DNA of 46,843 nucleotides from a virus. Below the pieces are notes generated by a model. That model did not search any database. It was not told the DNA's origin and worked only from the letters and a program-made list of their open reading frames with translations. Position 1 is the stretch's first letter. Every line of letters starts with the position of its first letter. The position numbers were made by a program, and so were the translations under genes. Below, in pieces: positions 32,885 to 40,992 of this stretch. The DNA is taken from IMG/VR virus record IMGVR_UViG_3300032323_001373, positions 1 to 46,843 of that record. One strand, written 5' to 3'.

Positions 32885-33865
32885 TTACTGCTTTTGACGA
32901 TTGCGAATCATGGCTAAGATATCTTGAGCCTTGCTTGCGCCATCAGTGCTTGCAGGTGCTGCCGCTGTTGCAGGTGCACTTGCTACTGGTGCTGGTTCGT
33001 CATCGACTTGGTCATCAACTCGAGCCGGAGCACTTACTGCCGCTGGTTTATTAGGATCGCCTGTCGCTGAACCTAAGCCTGCTGGCTTGAAGTATTGACC
33101 CCAACGTTCCAAGTCATATGCTTCGCCGTCAACTGATGCTTCAAACATTTCCTTCATAACTTTCAACTCAACGTCTGTTGGTTTCTTAGGAAGGAAGTCG
33201 TTTAAGTTAAACAGGCCGTGACTGTCAATTGCTGCTTTCTCAATATCAGTTAGAGCACGTTCACGACGTGACCATTTAGAAGTAGAGTAGTCAGCAAAGC
33301 CACCTTTTGATGTCTTGGCGATACGGAAGTCGAGACCTTTTAAGTAGTCTGTTGGCAACTCATCTAACTCTGGATCCATTAGAGCTGAACGGATGATTTG
33401 ATAGATTTGAGGACCAATGATAAATCTACGAATTGGATTCTCCGGAATTTTATCTTCACGGATTGGATCTTCAACTACGAAGCCCTGGAAAATATATGAA
33501 CGTTTCTTCCAATACTTACGACCCATTTCTTCTAGTGATTTGTCTTTGAACCAACCACGAACTTCTGACAAGATCGGACATGCTGTACCATCGTTGTACA
33601 TTTCCACACATGGAACTTGTACTTGTACTGGACGTGAATCTGTTTCACCTTTAATACCAGCAAATGGTAGTTTGATCATTGCACGTTCTACCCAAAAGAA
33701 TGTGTTATTTGGATTACCATCAGGAAGTAAACGGATAACCGCTTCTTTGCCTTCTTGCATATTCCAGTGTGGGTAAATTGCGTTGTCGCCGCCGCCTGTT
33801 GATTGTCCTGTGGACTTTGATTGTGCTTCTTGAAGTTTCGCACGAATTTCTGCTAATGATGCCAT
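32885..33865 (-). CDS. 32: Single-strand DNA-binding protein gp32
   Basis: A 326-residue protein with the T4 gp32 layout: a short basic N-terminus (SLAEIRAKLQEAQSKS), a core with HWNMQEGKEAVIRLLPDG, the Cys-rich VPCVEMYNDGTACPIL region (zinc site), GRKYWKKRSYIFQGFV, and an Ala/Pro/Asp-rich tail ending ILAMIRNRQ. It coats single-stranded DNA in replication and recombination. The tail is less acidic than in T4. AGGAGG precedes the ATG by ten bases, and a long leader with both sigma70-type and late-type elements suggests continuous expression. Confidence 0.93.
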   Translation of the reverse strand: MASLAEIRAKLQEAQSKSTGQSTGGGDNAIYPHWNMQEGKEAVIRLLPDGNPNNTFFWVERAMIKLPFAGIKGETDSRPVQVQVPCVEMYNDGTACPILSEVRGWFKDKSLEEMGRKYWKKRSYIFQGFVVEDPIREDKIPENPIRRFIIGPQIYQIIRSALMDPELDELPTDYLKGLDFRIAKTSKGGFADYSTSKWSRRERALTDIEKAAIDSHGLFNLNDFLPKKPTDVELKVMKEMFEASVDGEAYDLERWGQYFKPAGLGSATGDPNKPAAVSAPARVDDQVDDEPAPVASAPATAAAPASTDGASKAQDILAMIRNRQKQ

Positions 33866-33924
33866 TTTATAATGCCTCCTATGTTATGCCTTAAAATGTT
33901 TTTATGCCTTGTACGCATAGTATT

Positions 33925-33953
33925 ATTATGCGCTTTTTATTTATCAAGGTCAA
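33925..33953 (-). promoter_or_regulatory. Composite promoter for gp32
   Basis: TTGACC, 17 bases, CATAAT on the minus strand, with the late-type octamer GATAAATA (33938-33945) inside the spacer. The leader is about 53 bases and holds AGGAGG. Confidence 0.55.
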
Positions 33954-33992
33954 CGATTATCTGCTAATATTTTGATTTCGTTTTACCAAAAG

Positions 33993-34013
33993 AAAAAGCG
34001 GGTCAGGCCCACT
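33993..34013 (-). terminator. Intrinsic terminator
   Basis: On the minus strand AGTGGG, five-base loop, CCCGCT (one G-T pair), then TTTTTC. It overlaps the last codons of the small frame ending at 34003. Confidence 0.6.
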
Positions 34014-34179
34014 TTTCCTTATACTTTGCTAATGCTAATTGTCTAGCTAACCATAATCTAAACTTTACATATTCTGATAAATCATCTACTATCTTACCAA
34101 ATTCGCGAGCCTTTAGATTACGACCAAGTGTGACTTCATCGTCTAGAATGAAGTCACTGTCATCTAATCCGAAATTACT
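34003..34179 (-). CDS. Small open frame without a clear start
   Basis: At least 58 residues that look like a genuine protein (GLDDSDFILDDEVTLGRNL, EYVKFRLWLARQLALAKYKE). The frame continues upstream to an ATG at 34326 through a region that clearly codes for the 61-residue protein in another frame. Between 34003 and 34179 there is no in-frame ATG, GTG or TTG. The start given here is only the point where the neighbouring gene ends. The real start may be a rare codon, a +1 frameshift from the upstream gene, or the sequence may carry an error. Confidence 0.5.
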   Translation of the reverse strand, partial: SNFGLDDSDFILDDEVTLGRNLKAREFGKIVDDLSEYVKFRLWLARQLALAKYKEKWA

Positions 34180-34360
34180 TCGCTGGAGTAGCGGCTTTTG
34201 CGTCTGCTTTAGCTGGCTCTTTCTTAGCAGGTTCGCTTTTTGCAGGCTTTTTCTCTTCCTTCTTAACTTCTGCCTTAGCTGGAGCTGCCGGAGCTGCCGG
34301 TGTTTGGGCAAATACAGTTGCGGCAAACATTGTTGCGATTAAAGTTGCGATTAATTTCAT
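34175..34360 (-). CDS. Small secreted Ala/Lys/Pro-rich protein
   Basis: A 61-residue protein with a clean signal peptide (MKLIATLIATMFAATVFA, cleavage likely after FA-QT). It is followed by a low-complexity tail of Ala, Pro, Lys and Glu (PAAPAAPAKAE, KKEEKKPAK). AAGGA six bases before the ATG is a good ribosome binding site. Such small tailed exported proteins are common in betaproteobacteria, and this one may come from the host. It would act in the periplasm; function unknown. The stop codon lies within the next small frame. Confidence 0.65.
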   Translation of the reverse strand: MKLIATLIATMFAATVFAQTPAAPAAPAKAEVKKEEKKPAKSEPAKKEPAKADAKAATPAK

Positions 34361-34446
34361 GGTATTTCCTTTTAGGTTATGTAAGAATTTCTATCCCTAC
34401 ATATATATAACGCTTTAGAGGCACATTCTGTTGACAGACAATTTGC

Positions 34447-34472
34447 CCAAAAGAAAGGGCACCTAAGTGCCC
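34447..34472 (-). terminator. Intrinsic terminator after the 658-residue gene
   Basis: On the minus strand GGGCAC, four-base loop TTAG, GTGCCC, then TTTCTTTT. It ends the packaging transcript before the gp32 side. The remaining bases up to 34360 hold the leader of the small secreted protein. Confidence 0.75.
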
Positions 34473-34493
34473 GATCTTAACTGCGACGAAATC

Positions 34494-36470
34494 TTAATAC
34501 TGTACTAATTCTTTGATTCTTGACAATTCTGCCAATTCTGGATTTTGTTCTGTGGTTTGTTGTGGAGCCATTCTTTCTACAAATTGACGAGCCACTGATT
34601 CTGCCTGTTCGCCAAACTTCTTGCCTACCATTACGCAAACGCCTTCTGGTCCTTTAGGGAATGTGCCTGACTCACGATCATAAAATGAATTAATAAATTC
34701 TGCCAATTCTTTAGTGTTCATTTTTTCTGATTTTCTACGAGCAAGATCACTTGCGTGTGTTACTTTACCACGAGGATCTTTACCTTGTGACTTTTCCCAG
34801 TCACCTTCGTGTGACCAAGATTTAACATTGCCGTCTTTGTCTTTTTCTACTTTATCTATAGCTTCGTCTTTTTCGCCTCGATTTTTTGCTAGTCTATCTG
34901 GATGGCTGATGTTCTTTGTTCTTTCTTTTTCTAGGTCATCATGTGAAACTTTCCAATCTTTGTCGCCTGACTGTTGTCTCTTATATGCAGGTATATCACT
35001 CTTATTGACATCTTCTTGTGGCAGTTCTTCGCCTTCTGGTTGTTCCATACCTTGTTCTGCATCTGCAGGTTCTTCGACATAGTCACCAAAGTCTAATTGT
35101 TCTAGTGCCTCTGGAGCATTCTGTTCCAACCAATCCTTGACCAAGCCACGTGTGCATGAATCTGGATCTTCTTTGGCCTGTGCTTTGATTGCTTGATTCA
35201 GTTGAGGATCTTCAATAATGCCTTTTAGGCTTTCGATGGCATTTGAACCATCTACTCCTGCTGAGAAATGTTGTCCTACTAATTCTTGTAGTTGTTGTAA
35301 TGCTGCTTTTTGTTCTTCTGGATCTGAACTTTGTATTGCAGACTCTTCTCCGAGCCCCATAGCCCAATCTTCAAAACGTGCAAATGGATCTTCATATGTA
35401 TCAATCTCTACGTCTTCGTTGGCCAGTTCATCTTGTTGTGTCATAGCGACTATGTCGTCATAGCCTATGGTATTACCTTCTTGCATTAATCTATATAAAA
35501 CAGGAAATACACTAGCGATATCTTCTTTAAAGTTTTTAACTGTGAATTTTTCTGTGAAATCTTCTACTACGTCTTGAGGTACTTCCATTGGACTCTGTGC
35601 CTGGAATGATTCTCTGTATGCCTCATAGTGACTTTGTTTTGCTAATTTTGAAATAGTTTCGCGTAGGCTGTTTAGTTGATCGGAACTGCGTTCTACAATG
35701 CCATTAGTGTCGGAGTTCATTAGGTCATTGCGAACTACATAGTTACCAAAGCTCTTGAGTTGAGCAATTTCTTCGCTCATTCTAATAATGCTTTCACCAA
35801 TCTCATCGTATGGTTTTCCACCATTGGCTACGTGACGTTGCATTGCACGAGCACCACTTAAATGAATGAAAGGATATTTAAATCGTTCACCATCTTGGTT
35901 TTCAACAAATAAGCCTGCAATGTTGCGGCTTCTTGCACCAGGCGCCATATCATCTGCTAATGCTTGACTGTGTTTAATAATCAAACGTGTGTTTTCTAAT
36001 TTCTGATAGCTAACGGTTTTTGTACCGTATAGATTGCTTTCACTCATAATACTTTCTCCGACAGGGGTTTGTACTGCTGTATTCGTTGTTGGTTTTGAAG
36101 ACTGGCTTAAGAAAGCATAATCTCTCTTGTCTAGATTATCTTTAGCGATATCTCTAGTGTCAAAACTTAATAGTCTACGTTTAGCGAACATACGCAATTC
36201 TTTTAAAAATCCATACCATTTAGATTTCTGCGGAGCATCCATGCTTTCTGTGATTCCACTGCTGAAATACACTTTCATAGAATTGTGCTCTGCTAGGCTA
36301 ATACTAACGTGCCCGATCGGCTGTTCGCCTTCCATATAATCAAAATCAAAGAAGCGTGCCTCCTCTGGATTGATAGTAATTTCGCCTGTTTCTGCGCCTA
36401 ATTTTAGGCCTGTGAATCGGCTGCGAATTTTATAAAATAAATCTGTTGCGATATTGTTTCTTGCGTCCAT
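34494..36470 (-). CDS. Large virion-associated protein, unknown
   Basis: A 658-residue protein. Residues 1-140 are alpha/beta with a KWYGFLKELRMFAKRRLL helix. The middle (about 150-400) is helical. Residues 430-600 are very rich in charged residues (EEPADAEQGMEQPEGEEL, KDKDGNVKSWSHEGDW). Its place directly after gp17, with a late-type octamer five bases before the ATG, points to a structural or maturation role. No T4 counterpart is recognised. The ATG at 36470 is chosen over a TTG at 36485 because the octamer overlaps that reading. Confidence 0.6.
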   Translation of the reverse strand: MDARNNIATDLFYKIRSRFTGLKLGAETGEITINPEEARFFDFDYMEGEQPIGHVSISLAEHNSMKVYFSSGITESMDAPQKSKWYGFLKELRMFAKRRLLSFDTRDIAKDNLDKRDYAFLSQSSKPTTNTAVQTPVGESIMSESNLYGTKTVSYQKLENTRLIIKHSQALADDMAPGARSRNIAGLFVENQDGERFKYPFIHLSGARAMQRHVANGGKPYDEIGESIIRMSEEIAQLKSFGNYVVRNDLMNSDTNGIVERSSDQLNSLRETISKLAKQSHYEAYRESFQAQSPMEVPQDVVEDFTEKFTVKNFKEDIASVFPVLYRLMQEGNTIGYDDIVAMTQQDELANEDVEIDTYEDPFARFEDWAMGLGEESAIQSSDPEEQKAALQQLQELVGQHFSAGVDGSNAIESLKGIIEDPQLNQAIKAQAKEDPDSCTRGLVKDWLEQNAPEALEQLDFGDYVEEPADAEQGMEQPEGEELPQEDVNKSDIPAYKRQQSGDKDWKVSHDDLEKERTKNISHPDRLAKNRGEKDEAIDKVEKDKDGNVKSWSHEGDWEKSQGKDPRGKVTHASDLARRKSEKMNTKELAEFINSFYDRESGTFPKGPEGVCVMVGKKFGEQAESVARQFVERMAPQQTTEQNPELAELSRIKELVQY

Positions 36471-36475
36471 AAGTG

Positions 36476-36483
36476 TATTTATC
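36476..36483 (-). promoter_or_regulatory. T4-type late promoter octamer
   Basis: GATAAATA on the minus strand, five bases (CACTT) before the ATG at 36470. It overlaps the gp17 stop codon. Confidence 0.55.
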
Positions 36484-38068
36484 AATATCCTGTGCTAATG
36501 AAGATTGGCATGGGTAGCTGTTCTTCGCTGAGTCTTTCTGACATCTTTTCATAGATCTTAGGATCCCAGTCGCTGAGTACGCTGGCCATACGCAGGATCA
36601 ATAGAGTTGATGATACTAAGTCATCGTGTTCTCCGGTTTTAGCACCAAACCCTACACCGTGTGCTACATAGGTTTTTAATTCAGAAATCAGAGGTTTAGA
36701 GTTAATTTTCATGCGGCCTGTTTCTAATAGATTTTTTAACTGGCTACAGGTAGATATTTTAGTGCGGTGTGTGGTATTAAAACCTTTGCGGAATTTACGT
36801 ATATGCCCTCTACGAATAGGCTCACTGAGGAACAGGCCGTTAAAATTCTCTTCTCCTAGGTCACTGATAACTATCAGTGCTGCTTCTCCTAGGGTGTTAT
36901 TTTCTACTGAATAATAGATCTGCGGCACTCCGCCTTTTTCTACTCCTCTATCATTGATATATCTACAGATTTCTCTAAGATGCTTGACCTGGGACTGGAT
37001 CGGAGTCAGGTTATGGTGCCATTCTGCTACCTGTTCCATACTAGGCATTTCGTATACCTGTATAGCACCGTAGTCGCCGCCTGTACCTAAGCTGGGATCG
37101 AGTGCTATTAGATATGTGCAACGAGGATCGATATCTTTGTACCAGCGTGTTTGCCCCATGGTCATTGTTGGGTCAACACCTTTCATTTCTGCTAACCGTA
37201 CTGCATTGATCAGTGTTTCATCGAATATCAAGAATTCGCAATCAAATTCTCTGCGGAATCGTTCATCACCAATCTTGCTGCGCTCAACCTTAGCCCACTC
37301 TTCGTCGCGGTCTGGATGTTCGGCCCAGTGTGCAAAGAAACTATAAAATCCGTTAGACCCTAGTTTTTGTTCATTGCCAAATTCGTCAAACTTTTTATTG
37401 GCTTCAGTCCAAATTAACGCAAACTGATCCTCGTCTGAGTTAGGTGTTGAAGTAATAATACACTTACCACCTGTTGATAGTGTTGGACTTAGTGCAGTCC
37501 AGAATTCTTTGGCTTTTTCTGGAGGCTGCACAAACGCAAACTCATCACAATAAATTAATGAAAGAGATTTACCACGACCGGTGTTTTCTGTAGTTGTCAC
37601 CGCTTGAATCCGTGCTCCGTTATCGTATTCAATTGTATTTCTATTATATGAATAAACACCAGCACGAATAAAGTCTGGCAAGTTTTCGTAACCAAAACGG
37701 TAACGATTCATAATATCCTGAGCACCTTCGTATTTGTGAGCAGCGATTAGTACTTGAGATTCTGGTACAAACATTGTGTACCATAATAGATACGCACACG
37801 CACATGTAGTCTTACCCATCTGGCGCGGCAACATAGCGATACATTGTTTGTTATTATGATAGGAGTCAATTAATCTTTCCTGATATTCATAAGGAACAAA
37901 AGGAATGGAGCCTCGAGTTGGGTGTTGTATTTTTAAGAAATTCTTGGCAAAGTAAATAGGCCCAGTTACAGGATCCATACATGCTTCAAGATGCTTGACT
38001 TCCTCTAATGTATATCGCTGAGGAGCATGGGCTTTCTTAATTAAATTACCGTCTAATGATTTTGCCAT
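36482..38068 (-). CDS. 17: Terminase large subunit gp17
   Basis: A 528-residue packaging motor and nuclease. The ATPase domain has the Walker A-like PRQMGKTT (81-88), Walker B LIYCDEFAFV (171-180) and coupling motif ITSTPN (205-210). The RNase H-like nuclease has Asp324 (IALDPS), the YSVENN segment (386-391) and Asp482/Asp483 (HDDLVSS). It cuts concatemers and pumps DNA into proheads with gp16. Its ATG follows a terminator and a late-type octamer with no ribosome binding site in between. Confidence 0.95.
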   Translation of the reverse strand: MAKSLDGNLIKKAHAPQRYTLEEVKHLEACMDPVTGPIYFAKNFLKIQHPTRGSIPFVPYEYQERLIDSYHNNKQCIAMLPRQMGKTTCACAYLLWYTMFVPESQVLIAAHKYEGAQDIMNRYRFGYENLPDFIRAGVYSYNRNTIEYDNGARIQAVTTTENTGRGKSLSLIYCDEFAFVQPPEKAKEFWTALSPTLSTGGKCIITSTPNSDEDQFALIWTEANKKFDEFGNEQKLGSNGFYSFFAHWAEHPDRDEEWAKVERSKIGDERFRREFDCEFLIFDETLINAVRLAEMKGVDPTMTMGQTRWYKDIDPRCTYLIALDPSLGTGGDYGAIQVYEMPSMEQVAEWHHNLTPIQSQVKHLREICRYINDRGVEKGGVPQIYYSVENNTLGEAALIVISDLGEENFNGLFLSEPIRRGHIRKFRKGFNTTHRTKISTCSQLKNLLETGRMKINSKPLISELKTYVAHGVGFGAKTGEHDDLVSSTLLILRMASVLSDWDPKIYEKMSERLSEEQLPMPIFISTGY

Positions 38069-38073
38069 ACTGT

Positions 38074-38081
38074 TATTTACT
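38074..38081 (-). promoter_or_regulatory. T4-type late promoter octamer before gp17
   Basis: AGTAAATA on the minus strand, then ACAGT and the ATG at 38068. It begins right after the T run of the preceding terminator, so the transcript would have no room for a leader. Confidence 0.55.
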
Positions 38082-38110
38082 GAAAAAAATAGGCTCCGAA
38101 GAGCCTATTT
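38082..38110 (-). terminator. Strong intrinsic terminator before gp17
   Basis: A 10-bp stem (AAATAGGCTC paired with GAGCCTATTT) with a TTCG loop on the minus strand, then a run of seven T. It ends the upstream structural transcript. Confidence 0.9.
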
Positions 38111-38127
38111 GGTTAGTTAGTTTTATA

Positions 38128-38790
38128 TTAACTATCGATTGTTTCTGCTGCATCAACTAATGTTACTGCAACATCGTCATAGATATCTGCAATAGTTTCA
38201 GGTGCTGCGATTGTGATAGTTTCATCAATTTCAGCTGCCTGAGCTCCGTCCCATACACGTACTCGCTTAGTCATTGCTAAAAGCATTGCTTGTCCGATCA
38301 AATAACGCAGTGCCCTAGCTGTTGTATTAATAGTAATTGCAGCACCTGTTGTCGGTGCAAACGAAGCAACACCTAAACCTATGCCGCCTGTTGAGCTTGC
38401 AGCACTTGCTGAGTTCGTTACAGTTGTTAGTATGTTTGAGGCAGCAGCAGCGCCAGCACGATCGTATCTAATTGTAAATGTAACTGTTTGAGGTTGATTA
38501 TCAGCTGCAGTTGCTCCTGCGCTGGTAAATTGAACATCTAAAATTTGAGCATCGGCAAATCTTGATACTGCATCAACAATGTTCATAAAGCGTAAATGCC
38601 CTCTAGCTACACGACGACCAATTGCTAATGTAGTTGGCTTAGTAGCAAATTGACTGTGATCCTGAGGATATACAGCACCGTTATTTGTGCCATCAGCTGT
38701 AGGATATGATCCTGTACCGCCGCTTAGTGTTAAGACCACTTGATAAAATTCTGGTCTTAATGATTCGGTTGAAATTTTAAATCCTGACAT
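38128..38790 (-). CDS. Probable virion protein, unknown
   Basis: A 220-residue protein rich in Ala, Thr, Ser and Gly with beta-forming repeats (TVTFTIRYDRAGAAA, GAAITINTTARALRYL). The composition is that of a capsid decoration or fibre-like protein. AAAGGAG before the ATG and a TAATG overlap with the upstream gene place it in the gp16-to-scaffold operon. It is the last gene before the strong terminator. Family not recognised. Confidence 0.6.
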   Translation of the reverse strand: MSGFKISTESLRPEFYQVVLTLSGGTGSYPTADGTNNGAVYPQDHSQFATKPTTLAIGRRVARGHLRFMNIVDAVSRFADAQILDVQFTSAGATAADNQPQTVTFTIRYDRAGAAAASNILTTVTNSASAASSTGGIGLGVASFAPTTGAAITINTTARALRYLIGQAMLLAMTKRVRVWDGAQAAEIDETITIAAPETIADIYDDVAVTLVDAAETIDS

Positions 38791-39485
38791 TATTTCGCTC
38801 CTTTAGCTTCTGCTAATCTTTGTAATAACTCTGCACGAATATTAGCACGTAGGGTTTCTTTACTTTCATAAGCGCCTGCAGCCATTGGGTTATCTCCACG
38901 ATACGCTTTGCCGCTGAAACTTTTCTTAGGTCTATTTAAGTCGTTACCATTTGGTAGATTAGCACTAATATCTTTGTAGTCTGGTTCGCTGTCGCCTACA
39001 GAATTGCCAAATGCTTCTTCTTTGTCTTTTTCTTTTTCTTGCTGGTCATCAAAAGGTTTTAATTCTTTATTAAGATGAGTCATGATATCGTCGTCATCTT
39101 CACCTTCAGGTTCAGCAGCTTCTTTTTCTTTTGGCTCTTCTTTGTCTAAGTCAGGTAACATTTTTAATGGCGGAAGGCTAGGAGCGATTGATGTGATACT
39201 CGGTTCAGTACTCATTGGTGATGTTGGAGCATCTTTTTGATTGATCATATCTGGATTAACTTTAGTTAACAGCTTCATCAACTCGCCAATGTCATCCATG
39301 CCCTGTGCATTAATGTTTACACTCATGCTCGGCGGAGGAGTATCTGGTTTTGAATCCATACCCATCGGTGCCGGCGGCATATCGCCACACGCTTCGACCG
39401 GTGCGTCTTGCACAGGTGCTTGAATAGTTTCAGGCACAGGCTGATCCAGTTCTCTCATTTTCGCCATCAAATCATTAAAGTTCAT
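38790..39485 (-). CDS. Acidic Pro-rich protein, scaffold-like
   Basis: A 231-residue, largely disordered protein: Pro/Met-rich to about residue 120, then acidic (EEPKEKEAAEPEGEDDDD). The last 40 residues (ESKETLRANIRAELLQRLAEAKG) form one predicted helix. Short terminal helices and low complexity are common in scaffold or assembly proteins, so a head-assembly role is plausible. GGGAG five bases before the ATG supports the start. Confidence 0.55.
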   Translation of the reverse strand: MNFNDLMAKMRELDQPVPETIQAPVQDAPVEACGDMPPAPMGMDSKPDTPPPSMSVNINAQGMDDIGELMKLLTKVNPDMINQKDAPTSPMSTEPSITSIAPSLPPLKMLPDLDKEEPKEKEAAEPEGEDDDDIMTHLNKELKPFDDQQEKEKDKEEAFGNSVGDSEPDYKDISANLPNGNDLNRPKKSFSGKAYRGDNPMAAGAYESKETLRANIRAELLQRLAEAKGAK

Positions 39486-39486
39486 A

Positions 39487-40050
39487 TTAACTCCCTACGG
39501 CGCTTTTGGCACCTTCCTTGTCTTGTTTATGTTTAGGCAGTTTATATTCACCTTGCCCGTTTTCTTTTTTTCTTTCTTTAGCAGTTTTTGCTAAATCTTT
39601 CAAAAATCCCTTGTTGAAATCATCACCGAAATAATCTTTGTGTTTGATTTTACCAGCGTCTTTGTACTGCCCATCTGCTAACAGTGCTTCACCGCTAGGT
39701 TCAGCAGCAGCTAAAACCTGTTCTTGTTCGCTAGGTTCATTTGATCCACGAACACGGAAACAACTTTCTGGCAATCCAGTTTCTTTAATACTGACCACGA
39801 TTTCCGGAGCAGTAATTGGGTACTCACAGATGACTTCAAAAATACTCACAGTAGTATTTGGATGATCTGGAAAATCCAAAGGTAGTGCTTGGATTGGTGT
39901 TGTTTTAACTTTTTCAAAAGTCATAACACCGCACCGATCTAATTTTTCTTTTAGATTCTTTTCAAAATTCTCAGGCAACTCGCCAGCGATTTTAATCTTA
40001 AAGTCATAGACTTTTTTGTTTTCAACAAGATATTCTTTAAATGTCTTCAT
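39487..40050 (-). CDS. Hypothetical 187-residue protein
   Basis: Starts MKTFKEYLVENKK, a leader type seen on several head-associated proteins of T4-like phages. The first 100 residues are alpha/beta (ITAPEIVVSIKETG); the rest is charged and helical with GDDFNKGFLKDLAKTAKERKK. The ATG follows the octamer ACTAAATA by five bases, part of which is the gp16 stop codon, and no ribosome binding site is seen. Function unknown. Confidence 0.55.
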   Translation of the reverse strand: MKTFKEYLVENKKVYDFKIKIAGELPENFEKNLKEKLDRCGVMTFEKVKTTPIQALPLDFPDHPNTTVSIFEVICEYPITAPEIVVSIKETGLPESCFRVRGSNEPSEQEQVLAAAEPSGEALLADGQYKDAGKIKHKDYFGDDFNKGFLKDLAKTAKERKKENGQGEYKLPKHKQDKEGAKSAVGS

Positions 40051-40055
40051 AGTAG

Positions 40056-40063
40056 TATTTAGT
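40056..40063 (-). promoter_or_regulatory. Possible late promoter octamer
   Basis: ACTAAATA on the minus strand, five bases (CTACT) before the ATG at 40050. It overlaps the gp16 stop codon. Confidence 0.4.
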
Positions 40064-40544
40064 CCTTTTGACCCAATTTCTTAAGTAGTTCGTTGCGATC
40101 AGTAATCACATAGCCCTGTCCATTAATAACATCGTTAGGGTCTGCACCAGAATCGTTGTCAATTTTTAATTTTTTAAGCTGTAAATCTACAGCTTTAAGC
40201 TTCTTATCGATCTTAGCTGTCTTAGCAGCAATAGCGTTTCCCATCATACTAGAAGCAACTTCAAAAATCCTGCCGCTGTAACGAACTTCTACGTTCATAC
40301 CTAGATCCATAAGATCATCATAGGCCTGCTCTGCTTTAGTAGCTAGATGATCTAGTTCTTTGTCGTCTAGTTCGTTTAGTTCCTGTATCTGTGGTAATCC
40401 TCTAGTGATTTCCTGTACAGCCTGTATTTGTTTTTCTAGGGTGTCTATTTCCTGATGTGTAGGAGGCTCGATAGGAGCGATTTCTTCCACAACTTCTGGC
40501 TTGGACTCTTCTAGATTAAACAGATCTTCTAATTTTTTCGTCAT
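40059..40544 (-). CDS. 16: Terminase small subunit gp16-like
   Basis: A 161-residue helical protein. It has an acidic N-terminus, a central coiled helix pair (EVRYSGRIFEVASSMMGNAIAAKTAKIDKKLKAV region) and the C-terminal VITDRNELLKKLG, which matches the gp16 layout and length (164 in T4). gp16 forms the ring that feeds DNA to gp17 at packaging start. gp17 lies four genes downstream, gp4 directly upstream. Confidence 0.78.
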   Translation of the reverse strand: MTKKLEDLFNLEESKPEVVEEIAPIEPPTHQEIDTLEKQIQAVQEITRGLPQIQELNELDDKELDHLATKAEQAYDDLMDLGMNVEVRYSGRIFEVASSMMGNAIAAKTAKIDKKLKAVDLQLKKLKIDNDSGADPNDVINGQGYVITDRNELLKKLGQKD

Positions 40545-40551
40545 ACTATAC

Positions 40552-40992
40552 TTATTTCCGTTTGCCGCCTTGGTGGAAAATTTCGCCTTCGTTAATCACA
40601 CGAAATCGCAGGCCTTGTTGTTTACACCAAGCGTTGGCAGCTTCCCATTTTGCCATATTTTTTACATACTGCTGTTGATTGTATTGGCTCTTACCTACTT
40701 TTTCCAGCACTGTTTGACTTTCAGGTTTAACTTCTACGACCTCAGCGTGTTTCCCACCTTTTTTATCGTTATAAACGATAAAGAAGTCTGGAACATAAAT
40801 GGTATACTTGCCTGTTAACGGATCTCTATACGGTATCTGTATACTTTCGCTAGCCCATTTTTCAACACCCTGATGTTCGTCAAGCATCCGCATAAAAACA
40901 AATTCCCATGAGCTGCGAGCCAGTGGTGTTTTCTTCCCTACATACTTATCGGGGTTTTTCATTTCGAATCGACCCTGTGCAAATTTGGCCAT
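40552..40992 (-). CDS. 4: Head-completion nuclease gp4
   Basis: A 146-residue protein with PD-(D/E)xK nuclease residues: Arg26-Ser-Ser-Trp-Glu30, Pro68-Asp69 (VPDFF) and Glu87-Val-Lys89. T4 gp4 joins gp2 and gp50/65 in completing filled heads. The PYRDPLTGKYTIYVPDFF stretch is characteristic. The ATG overlaps the preceding stop by one base (TAATG). Confidence 0.88.
   Translation of the reverse strand: MAKFAQGRFEMKNPDKYVGKKTPLARSSWEFVFMRMLDEHQGVEKWASESIQIPYRDPLTGKYTIYVPDFFIVYNDKKGGKHAEVVEVKPESQTVLEKVGKSQYNQQQYVKNMAKWEAANAWCKQQGLRFRVINEGEIFHQGGKRK

Noticed and set aside
34180-34326. The ATG-initiated upstream part of the frame ending at 34003.
   Set aside because: Its Gln/Leu/Lys-rich sequence mirrors the low-complexity secreted protein in another frame, which has a good signal peptide and ribosome binding site.
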